From Vigna angularis (taxonomy: Eukaryota > Streptophyta > Magnoliopsida > Fabales > Fabaceae): 64,000 bases of DNA. The stretch is from assembly GCF_016808095.1 (NCBI RefSeq), contig NC_068974.1:22366825-22430824 (forward strand), written 5' to 3'. Under the pieces are notes generated by a model that did no database searches, was not told the DNA's origin, and saw only the letters and a list, made by a program, of their open reading frames with translations. The stretch's first letter is position 1. Every line of letters begins with the position of its first letter. A program made the position numbers and the translations under genes. Below, piece by piece: positions 9,092-18,320 of this stretch.

Positions 9092-10645
9092 ATGGCAGGA
9101 TCACATCAAACCTTTGCAGAGGGTGCTTCTATCAATAGACCACCACTATTCACAGGTGAAAATTACGCATTTTGGAAGGTCAGAATGCAAATTTTTATGG
9201 AATCTATTGATATAGATATTTGGGATGCTGTTGCATCTGGTCCTTTTGTTCCAACTAACAATATGCAGGAACCAAAGCCCTGTGACCAATGGACTGCTGA
9301 AGATAAGAAAAAATTTGGTAACGATGTAAAAGCTCGTAATATTATTTCATCTGCTTTAACTGTTGATGAGTTTTACAGGATTTCTGTTTGTAAAACTGCA
9401 CAAGAAATGTGGGAAATACTAAGAGTAACCCATGAAGGTACAGATGATGTTAAGAGAGCTAGAAAGAATACCTTAATCCAAGAATACGAGATGTTCAGGA
9501 TGAAGCAAGGGGAAACAATAGTAGATGTTCAGAAACGCTTCACTAACACCGTGAATCATCTTATTGGACTAGACAGGTCTTGGCAACCAAAAGTGACTGC
9601 AATTTCTGAGTCACAAAATCTCAACACCATGACTATGGCGGCACTTTTTGGAAAGTTGAGGGAACATGAACTTGACCTCGGAAGACTAGATGAAGAAGAA
9701 GCAAAAGCAAAAACTAAGAAAAAGAGTCTAGCCTTGAAATCTGAGGTAGAAAGGAGCAAGAGCAAAATGGAAGATGAAGATTCAGAAGATGAAGAAAATT
9801 TGAGACTCATGATAAAAAGGCTTAACAGGTTCAGGAAATCAAAAGACAAAGGAAGATTAAAATTCGAAAAGAAAGAAAATCAAGGATCTTCCTCAAATTA
9901 TAGATGCTATGGTTGCGGAGAAAAGGGACATCTAAAAGCAGACTGTCCAGATCAAAAGAAGGGTGAAGACAAAAAGGAGAAAAGATTCTTCAAGAAAAAG
10001 AAGGCATACATTGCATGGGAAGACGACAATGAGACCATTTCAGATTCAAGCTACTCAGATGAAGAAGCAAACATCTGTTTAGTGGTGAACGACGACGCTG
10101 GAAGCCAAGTAAGTACATCTAGCGATTCTGATAATTCTAGTCAAATTAGTGAAAATGAATTGCATGAAATTTATGCTACTTTAATAATAGAATCTGAAAA
10201 ATTAGATAAAGCCCATCAGAAATTGAAAAAGGATTTCAAAAATTTAAAGTTAAATTTTGAAAATATTTCTGAAGAAAATAAAAATTTGAAATCAGACTTT
10301 GAAAATATTCTTGAAGAAAATAAGAATTTAAAATTAAATTTTGAAAATATTTTTGAAGAAAATAAAGATTTGAAAAATAAAGTTTTATTTTTTGAAAAGG
10401 GTAAATTTACTAGTAGTGATAAATGTGCATCTTGTGTTAATCATAAGAAACTACTAGATGAAACAACCTTAGGAGAATGTAGTAAAAATAATGAAAATAA
10501 GGTTGTTAAAAATAAGTATGTTCCTAGAATTAAAAATAAGCATAATTATAGAACCCGTAGAACTTGGGTAGAAAAAGGAACAACTTATAGGAACACAAAT
10601 GTTGAATCATGCTTTTATTGTATGAAAAAGGGTCATTACATCTAA
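9092..10645 (+). CDS. Copia Gag (UBN2 family), frameshift-truncated
   Basis: 517 codons from the first ATG after the primer-binding site; an upstream TTG at 9059 lies inside that site and is not a start. Gag packages the element's RNA into virus-like particles in the cytoplasm. The N-terminal 200 residues are UBN2-like (FTGENYAFWKVRMQIF, then THEGTDDVKRARKNTLIQEY). A CCHC zinc knuckle CYGCGEKGHLKADC lies near residue 280. It is followed by an acidic and lysine-rich linker and a coiled coil built from three 14-residue repeats (NFENI-EENKNLK). A second knuckle starts CFYCMKKGH and is cut by TAA: an extra T near 10637 shifts the frame, and the next frame would complete the Cys. Between VNHLIGLD and WQPKVTAIS roughly 20-25 residues usual for the family seem missing, in frame. 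No pol follows, so mobility would depend on a relative. Confidence 0.85.
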   Translation: MAGSHQTFAEGASINRPPLFTGENYAFWKVRMQIFMESIDIDIWDAVASGPFVPTNNMQEPKPCDQWTAEDKKKFGNDVKARNIISSALTVDEFYRISVCKTAQEMWEILRVTHEGTDDVKRARKNTLIQEYEMFRMKQGETIVDVQKRFTNTVNHLIGLDRSWQPKVTAISESQNLNTMTMAALFGKLREHELDLGRLDEEEAKAKTKKKSLALKSEVERSKSKMEDEDSEDEENLRLMIKRLNRFRKSKDKGRLKFEKKENQGSSSNYRCYGCGEKGHLKADCPDQKKGEDKKEKRFFKKKKAYIAWEDDNETISDSSYSDEEANICLVVNDDAGSQVSTSSDSDNSSQISENELHEIYATLIIESEKLDKAHQKLKKDFKNLKLNFENISEENKNLKSDFENILEENKNLKLNFENIFEENKDLKNKVLFFEKGKFTSSDKCASCVNHKKLLDETTLGECSKNNENKVVKNKYVPRIKNKHNYRTRRTWVEKGTTYRNTNVESCFYCMKKGHYI

Positions 10646-11374
10646 CAAATGTAAAATTAAGCATTATGGTGTTCCAAGTGGTAGATATATTTGGGTTGTA
10701 AAATGATTTCAAATTTTCAAACTAACCCAAAGGACCCATACAAAATAGTTGGGTACTTATTGTTTAAAATTTAGAATTTCTTTAAAAACAATATTTAAGA
10801 AAACTTTTTAAAAAATTGTTTTTGTTCTAAATATTTGAAAAGAAGAATTAAGAAATTTTTATTCCAAGGTAGATGGAACTATTTTATATACAAAGCATAT
10901 ATAGTTTTCAAATGGAAAACATTTGAAATAGAAGAATGTAAGCATGTTGTCTTTGATGAAATTGTAGACCTTGAGGCAAAAACTCTTGAGTTAATTGAAT
11001 TACATGCAGGCAATGTTGAAGAATTGTAGAAGACAACAATTGAAAGCGAAGAATGATGAAGATCTAAACAATGTTTTATAAGTTCTTTATCCTAAAATTA
11101 TTTGCTTTAAATATCCTACTGTGTATGTTTGAATGAATCTTTAAATTTGAAATATTTTTAGCTCATATGCATACATGCTTTTATTAAGGGGGAGTATTAT
11201 CTTAGGGAGAACATCAAACACAACTTTTTAATTATGATCAAAAAGAGGGAGAAAATGTTTAAAGCTTATTTGCTTATTTGTGTTTATTCACTAATGCACT
11301 TTTTCTTCCATAAGTTGTGTTTTATCCAGATTATTACTAAAAGCTTTAAATCAAAGGAGTTTTTGAACATCATC
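10646..11374 (+). mobile_element. Non-coding 3' interior of the copia element
   Basis: The first about 100 bp still resemble the end of a gag reading frame after the frameshift. The rest is AT-rich with no pol homology. A purine-rich 'aagggggagta' at about 11187-11197 is a second polypurine-like site upstream of the main one. Confidence 0.7.
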
Positions 11375-11388
11375 AAAAAGGGGGAGAT
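11375..11388 (+). other. Polypurine tract of the copia element
   Basis: AAAAAGGGGGAGAT directly precedes the 3' LTR. This is the expected plus-strand primer. An identical copy precedes the 5' LTR at 7883-7896. Confidence 0.85.
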
Positions 11389-12549
11389 TGTTAGCAAAAT
11401 GATGAAGATGAAGTTTTGATGATGTCCAAATCAAGTCAAAGACCAATCAAGAATCAAAATGAATTGAAGACTTGTAGTGTGATGAAAAGCTTTTGTAATA
11501 CTCTTAGAAATATGTATAGGACTTAGATTAGAAAAAGAAAAGTGTTTTGTAAAATTACTGTAGCGCATTACTGTAGCAAATTACTGTAGCGCATTACTGT
11601 AGCAAATTACTGTAGCGCATTACTGTAGCAAAGTACTGTAGCAGTGCTAATCGATTAGCAGAGGCTGCTAATCGATTATTCCAGAGAAAAATGGAAAAAT
11701 ACAGCAGTGCAGTGCTAATCGATTAGCAAGGGGTGTTAATCGATTAGCGCTAATCGATTAGCAGAGGGTGTTAATCGATTAGCAAGGTGACCGTTTGAAA
11801 AACTAGCCGTTTTCGAGCCGTTCGACTATCCGTTATTTTGTCTTTTACTGACTAATCGATTAACAACTTAAGATAATCGATTAACACAGTAAGAAAGGCT
11901 GAAAACGAAAAATGGAAGAGCTTTTGGATGAGTCTATAAATAGACTCTCATTTCCTCTCAACAACAACTTGAGAAACTCTTCCCTTGTGCTCAAATACTC
12001 AGAAACTCTTGAGAATTGTGTGCTCTTGCTCAGCTAAGGAAACTCTGTTTGTAGAGTTGGTGAAATACTGCTACGGTGATAGAGGAATAACTGGTTCATC
12101 CTTGGTGTGTCTAAGGAGGTGTTTGGAAGAGGAAGTTCATCCTTCGTGAAGTATTCGGAGGAGGTGTTCATCCTTCGTGAAGTATTCGGAGGAAGTGTTT
12201 CATCCTTTGTGAAGATTCAAAGGAGGTGTTGTTTCATCTCTTGTGGTATCAAGAGAGGTGGTTTCTAAACTCTTACAAATTATATCTTTGTGATTGTAGT
12301 TTGTAATTGTTTTGTTTTAGTGAAACTTTTTATCTTGTTTTGAGATAAGCGACTGGACGTAGGATTGGTAAGATTCGAACCAGGATAAAATCATCTGTGC
12401 AAATTTCTCTCAACCTTACTCTCTTTATTTGTCGATATTAATTGCTAAGTAAGTTTAATTGAGTAGAAATTAAAAGGCACAAGTTAGTATTAAAAACCCT
12501 CTTGGTTTGTTATTCCACGCTAACCATTCCGCTGCAGCCGCTTCTGACA
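11389..12549 (+). mobile_element. Copia 3' LTR
   Basis: Collinear with 7897-9057 at a constant offset of 3492 bp, so there is no net indel. About eight substitutions are visible by eye. Ends TGACA at 12549, directly against Athila integrase sequence. Confidence 0.9.
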
Positions 12550-14641
12550 AAAAGATGGATCCATCAAACCAATTGCACAATGAAGTTTGACATCCTTAAC
12601 TATGAAAGGCACAAACCACTTGGATTTCAATTTCCCAGGGAAGAGCTTGAGGCGAGAGTTGAACAATAACACCTGTTGACCTAGATGAAAGACCTTCTTC
12701 ACCAACTTCCTATCATGATAGAACTTAACTTTTTCTTTGTAATTCTTAGAATAGTCATAAGCATGCAAGTGCATCTCTTCAAGCTCCAGAAGTTGTCTTC
12801 TCCTTTTTCAGTGGTCTCAAAAGGATCAAAATTCAAGAACTTTAAAGTCCAAGAAGCCTAATGCTCCATCTCTACTGGTAGATGACATGCTTTCCCATAG
12901 ACTAACTAGAAAGGAGATAGCCCTATAGTCATCTTCATTACAGTCCTGTATGCCCAAAGAGCATCATCTAGCTTTTGACACCAATCCTTCCTTGATGAAG
13001 CAACTGTCTTCTCAAGAATCTTCTTTATCTCCCTATTAGAAACTTCAACTTGCCTATTTGTCTGTGGATGATAAGGTGAAGCCACCTGATGTCTCACTCT
13101 ATAATGCTTTAGCACTTTTGCAAGCTGAGCATTACAAAACTGAGATCCTCCATCACTAATAAGAACTCTAGGAACTCCAAACTAGGCAAAGATTTGCCTT
13201 TTCAGAAATTTAATAATCGTATTAGCATCATTTTTGGGACAGGCAACTGCTTCTACCCATTTACTCACATAATCCACTGCCACCAGAATATACACATTGT
13301 TAAAAGAAGGTGGAAAAGGACCAAAAAAGTCTATACCCTAACAATCAAAGACTTCAACTTCCAGAATGGCCTACAATGGCATTTCATGTCTTCTTGAGAT
13401 GCTCCCAGTTCTCTAACACTTATCACAATTTCTAGCATGATTGTGAGCATCCTTAAACAAGGTAGGCCAATAAAATCCAGACTGAAGAACTTTTGCAGTT
13501 GTTCTTTCTCCATTAAAGTGTCCCCCATAAGGTGAATTATGACATTGCCAAAGAAGTCCTACTGCTTCTTCATTAGTAACACAATGCCTCAAGAGGTTGT
13601 CAGCTCCAATCTTGAACAAGAAGGGATCATCCCAGATAAATTGTTTCGCATCATGCAAAAACTTCTTCTGTTGACATTTAAAATCTTTTGGGATTACTCG
13701 TACAACTTTAAAATTAGTCATGTTAGCAAACCATGGCCACTACTGAATATGCAAAAGTGTTTCATTTGAAAAGGATTCCTAAATCTCTTTTTCCTTGCTT
13801 GTGACTTCATCATTGATGAGCCGTGATAAATGATCAACAATTAAGTTCTCACTGCCATTCTTGTCACGAATTTCCACATCGAATTGTTGCAACAAAAGTA
13901 CCCATCTAATCAAGCACAATTTAGAATCAGGCTTGGTTAACAAATACTTGATGGCCGCATGATCTGTGTATATGATCACCTTAGACCCAATGAGATAGGG
14001 CCTAAACTTATCTAAGGCGTACACTATGGCAAGGAATTCCTTTTCTGTGGTGGCATAGTTCAATTGGGCCTCATTCAAAACTTTGCTTGCGTAGAAGATA
14101 GTATGGAAAACCTTCTCTCTTCTTTGGCAAGTACAACACCTATAGCATAATCACTTGCATCACACATCAACTCAAAGTCCTTATTCTAGTTTGGCGCTAT
14201 AATTACCGAGGCAGAATTCATTTTATTCTTCAAGATGTCAAAGGCCTTAAGACATTCATCATTCATCTCAAAAGGTGTGTCTTTGACAAGGAGATTGCTT
14301 AAAGGTTTGGCAATCTTGGAGAAATCTTTGATGAATCTTCTATAAAAATCGACATGCCCCAAAAAGCTTCTGATTCCTTTCACATTTGTATGTGGTGGAA
14401 GTTTTTCAATGACTTCCATTTTAGCTTTGTCAACCTCAATTCCATTTGAAGAGACCTTGTGACCCAGAACAATATCTTTAGTTACCATGAAGTGGCATTT
14501 TTCCGAGTTGAGAATAAGGTTTGTCTGAATGCATCTTTTGAGAACAATATCCAAGTTAGTCTGGTTCTGAGACAACAATAGAGTCTGGGGTTTGTGGTTT
14601 TGAGATATTGTTGGAAGATGAACAACAGGTAGAGCTCGCAA
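12550..14641 (-). pseudogene. Athila-like gypsy pol remnant (RT, RNase H, integrase)
   Basis: Minus-strand order: RT C-terminus (14641-14186; CHFM...LGH, then FLGHVDFYRRFIKDFS), RNase H (14170-13780; [34 protein letters not shown]), integrase zinc finger (13721-13413; HNSPYGGHF, CDKC), integrase core with all three acidic positions ([10 protein letters not shown] about 13270, SDGG about 13150, QVEVSNRE about 13050), and the C-terminal domain (12774-12555; QQVLLFNSRLKLFPGKLKSKW). RNase H and integrase phrasing matches the Athila lineage. It is dead: stops and frameshifts separate the segments, including TAG at an expected Trp near 14185, and the RT palm is absent. The C-terminus is cut at 12550 by the copia insertion. 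Confidence 0.85.
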
Positions 14642-15103
14642 CTGCCTACAATATTGTGATCTCCTTATGAGAGAAAGGGAAGTGAAAACGAGAACGAAGA
14701 GTTAAGACCTAGCGAGCTTCATGGGGGAAGAGTCAGAATCAGAGTTTCATGAGTGTTGAACTCAAGGAATGGCGTCGAGAAGGAGTTATTGATGAAGTTA
14801 AGGGTTATGAGGCCGCGAATAATCAGTTTCGAAGAGTAAGGTAGGAATGTTGGGGATCCACGAGGAGAAAGCCTCTCACGTGAAGACAATAGGGAGAGAG
14901 AGAATTTACATGCTTTAGAAAAAGAAAAAGTGACGTCGCACACTGTTAGTCACATAAGAAAAAAAAATTAACTTCGTTGCTCATGGAGGACTAAATTCGA
15001 GAGTTTTAAAAAGAGAAGGATCAAAATGAACTAAAGTTTCGAAGAGGGACGAAAACCAAAAATTGCATAATAGTTTAAGAACTAAAAACATATTTAACCC
15101 ATA
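14642..15103 (-). mobile_element. Probable MULE/MITE-like terminus
   Basis: On the minus strand the segment begins GGGTTAAATATGTTTTTAGT at 15103, followed by repeated 'tttagtcc/tttggttttcgtccc' phrases. From memory, this is a common legume terminal-inverted-repeat style. The adjoining right flank (15104 on) is RING-array sequence that other copies show uninterrupted. No matching opposite end is visible in 1-14641, so the partner end is off-window or lost. No reliable ORF. Confidence 0.45.
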
Positions 15104-15892
15104 AAATATATCTAATAATTTTTATTTTAATATATATATATATATATATATATAAAGTTTTAATTTTAAGATAATATTTTTATTTCAAATATAGTTCAGA
15201 ATAAGATATACATAATTTTTTTTTATTTATAAAGAAGTACTTTTTTTTATAATTATAGTAATAAATATAATCGTACTCTATTAATTTTGTTAAAATAAAA
15301 TATACAGGATTCATATAATTTGTTCTGTTATAATTATTTTGATGTCTAAACAACATAAATCAATAAAAAAATGAAATTTATTTTTACATAACTAATAAAA
15401 TTTTACAAAATTAAAAATAAAATATGTAATTAATCTATATGATCCAATTGTTAAAAAAAAATAGATCTTCTAAAACATTTAATATAGTGGGAAATACATT
15501 CTTGATTGAAATGATAAAACTAGTGAATTTATTTTACAGTTCAATTTATAAAATGTTGTCACATTAAATTAACATGATTTATGTATGTATGAGACATTGA
15601 CAATAAAATCTTACAATATAAATTTTTTTTATCATATACTTGAAAACAAGACAATCAACATTCTATGTAAGAAAATATGAAAGTAGGACATTCAACAATT
15701 TATGTCTGTAAACCAAATTTTGTTATTACATACAAGGAAGCATTACATCCAATTATTTGTGTCAAAACTAAAAACAATTGACATTACAATTTCCTAAACT
15801 TAACATATTAACATCTATACAACAAGATTATTATTGTTCCAAAACCATAAAATAAATGAAATCGACAATGTTAATAATGAAATAAGTGTTTT
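15104..15892. repeat. Array spacer 3' of RING-H2 copy A
   Basis: AT-rich non-coding array sequence with an (AT)n tract at 15130-15154. The phrase 'agtaataaatataatcgtac' (15257-15276) is the intact version of the site into which the Pack-MULE inserted at 52807. Probably includes the 3' UTR and terminator of copy A, but no poly(A) signal can be singled out. Confidence 0.7.
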
Positions 15893-17251
15893 CTATTCCA
15901 ATTTCCTCTCATGATCGAATATTTCTGATTTGCAGATGCAACAAACAGCTTTTTCATGCAACCATCTCTTTATGCAATCTCCATGGAATTTATGTTTGCA
16001 TTGTAGAATTTCTATCTCCTCATTGTTTTTAGATTCATCCTGTGAAATAATTCATAAGTAATCAAATTAATAGGCCAAAAAGAAAAATTAACATGCTCTT
16101 TGAAATATACCATACCCAAATGAAGAATCGCATCAAGTAAATTAAAAAGATGAATGAATATTACCAAAAAAAAATAAGACACGTTTAATCGATCAGAATG
16201 TGATGAATTATTCATGGTGCTAAAATTCAAACTTGGCATATTACGCAAAGATCAGTTTCATGTTCCCCTGAAGTTACTCCCTCCAAGTTATTAGGTAAGA
16301 AATAATTTTTTGTCTTCACCACTCTTGTAATAATTTGGTTTGACAAACCCATGCTTACGTTACCAATCCTTTGAAAATACTCAACAAGCTTCTATTGTCA
16401 AATTTTAAAGAGTTAGAAAATTAAAATTTTCCATAATCGCTTAGTTTTTACTATCTTAGACCTCAAAACATTCATAAACCATAATATACACAATATACTT
16501 GCCTCATATGACATGTTGTCAAAGTATAACTCACTATGATCTTCATCAAATAAAGTAATATCCTGAACAAGAAAAGATGTGTTAAAAGAAGGCTAGAATT
16601 TTCTTTACATCAAATCCAACAAAAATAAAGAGAACAAGATGTTACAGTTTCATGAAAGGCCATAGAAGAAATATTTATCCGATGTCCAAGAGGTGGAGGT
16701 TGGTGAATATGTGTACTTGTGAATGGTGCATTTTGTAAGGGTATTGAAAAACTTCTTGGAGGATTTTTTAGAATTCCAAATGATGGAGCAATTACTGGAG
16801 CATCAAAGTTCATTGAGTCACTTCTGACCTCCTGCACGAGGTGTGTTTGATAATAAAAGAGATGGTACTGTAGATGGTCTGACCAGAAAGGTGTAACGGG
16901 TTGATAGTGTTGACCACCAAAATAAATTCCTAGAATCAAACCATTAGAGTCATGTGTCATCATATATCCCTTGACACAATAGCATGGGAACAAGGGATTT
17001 GTAATGTAAGTGTGCCTTGCATTGTGAGGAGCAAGTGCAAAATTAGCAGTCGAAGCATTGAAATGTGGATTCAAAGATTCAACCAAGCTAGATGAAACTG
17101 GAACATCTCTGTTAAGATTAGGTTGGTGTCCATCGTATTCTGTCATTCTGTGCATTATCTCATTTTCATAAGCATCCAGAATGTAATGAGAATATAGATT
17201 AGTTGTTCTCACGGACAGTGTCACCTCCACGGACATATTTGATGATGCCAT
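15893..17251 (-). CDS. RING-H2 E3 ubiquitin ligase-like gene, copy A (complete open frame)
   Basis: Four exons on the minus strand: 17251-16646, 16562-16503, 16391-16233, 16039-15893 (606, 60, 159, 147 nt; 323 aa). No stop or frameshift in any exon. The ATG opens MASSNMSVEV. The first 202 residues match no domain I recognise. The C-terminal ~85 residues are a RING-H2 finger of the BIG BROTHER/MBR1-like style: CVIC at the end of exon 3, then in exon 4 LQCKHKFHGDC and VCCICK, giving C-X2-C-X14-C-X1-H-X2-H-X2-C-X10-C-X2-C. All eight zinc ligands are present; the usual Pro of CPIC is Cys here. Such proteins pass ubiquitin from an E2 to a substrate; partner unknown. Introns 1 and 3 are GT-AG; intron 2 has a GC donor (GAG|GCAAGT). 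It is the best candidate for a working gene in the window. Confidence 0.8.
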
Positions 17252-18320
17252 TTAAACCTATTATACCAAATATTGTGAATAAAATTAGTTACCTTGAAAA
17301 TAATAATTAATAATTTAAAATAATAAGAGAAATTAACCATTTGAAAGAAGAATATGAGAAATGAGAACTAGATATTCACGTACATACAAGTACTAAGTGC
17401 TTGTGAATATTAGGATAAACCATTTTTTTTATAATGAAAAAAGATTATATAAAATTGGTGAACCAAAATTCAGAATAAAAACAAAAATTTAAGCCAAAAA
17501 ATGTCATCTCACCCACACATAACCTAAAAGTACAAAAAGAAAACTATTAAATTTTGAAGTAAACAACAATAATTCGTTGATGGAAAACAGAAAATGAAAA
17601 GAAATAAGACTAAACTTTGGCACCAAGATCATCTCCCTGATAAACTAAAACACGAAATAAAAATAATAGATACTTACTTCGTGATCAAGTCACAATTTGT
17701 GTAGATTTCTGAAAGAGGTTTTTTTTTGAAGAAATAACATGTGAATATAAGAAACTAAAAAAAACTAGAGAATGAATAAGTAAGAAAAAGGAATATTAAT
17801 AGTGTGTCATTTGTAAATGTAACAATGAATATGAACTATTATATTAAAAGAAAATCTTATTAAAATTCAATTCTAAATATCTACTATATTTGACATTGGT
17901 GGCATTAGGATTTAACACATAATTGAAAAAAAGGAGATATAAAGATTATTCTCCGTAAAATAAAACTATATATATGTATTTATAATTTAAGAATAAAACA
18001 AAGAAATATATATGAAAAAATATAACCGTGTATCTATATAATAATGGAAAGATTACCCCTTTGATATCTATATATTTTGGTTATTATTTAATTTAGTCAT
18101 TATATTTTAATTAAATTCTAACAAACAAAACATAGATATAACTAAAAGTGCACTGTATCTCTATATACAAAATAGAAATTTTATTTTCTTAATTACATAT
18201 GGATAAAATATTACAATTCAAACTTTTATTTGATTTGTACATTTATTTTTTTTGGCGATAATTATGGTACAATTACAATTACATTAATAATTATATTTAA
18301 GGTAGGCCTTTTTAAAATAA
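17252..18320. repeat. Array sequence upstream of copy A (promoter and 5' UTR side)
   Basis: Non-coding, AT-rich, shared by all units. On the minus strand a conserved 'gatcacgaagtaagtctc' (about 17678-17695) followed by a good acceptor just upstream of the ATG ('ataatagg', about 17262) suggests a 5' UTR intron. This is inference. The right end (18312-18320, TTAAAATAA) is the target-site duplication of the MULE that follows. Confidence 0.55.

Larger units (their letters stand above)
7797..12549 (+). mobile_element. Non-autonomous copia LTR retrotransposon (gag only) with extra 5' segment
   Basis: Two 1161-bp LTRs (7897-9057 and 11389-12549), both TGTTAG...TGACA, enclose a 2.3-kb interior with a primer-binding site, a gag ORF and a polypurine tract but no protease, integrase, RT or RNase H. 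The LTRs differ at only about eight positions by eye (about 99.3% identity), so the insertion is recent. It interrupts the Athila-like element. Unusually, the 100 bp before the 5' LTR (7797-7896) are an exact copy of the last 100 bp of the interior (11289-11388). The flanking pentamers AAAGG (7792-7796) and AAAGA (12550-12554) match at four of five bases, as if the 100-bp extension had been part of the inserted unit. Confidence 0.85.

Noticed and set aside
9556..9849. 97-codon minus-strand frame
   Set aside because: Antisense shadow of the copia gag Lys/Glu-rich region (Ser/Leu-rich translation).
12550..14641. Endogenous pararetrovirus or caulimovirus origin of the RT/RNase H/integrase fragments
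   Set aside because: An integrase core with zinc finger follows RNase H, and the phrasing is Athila-like; pararetroviruses lack integrase.
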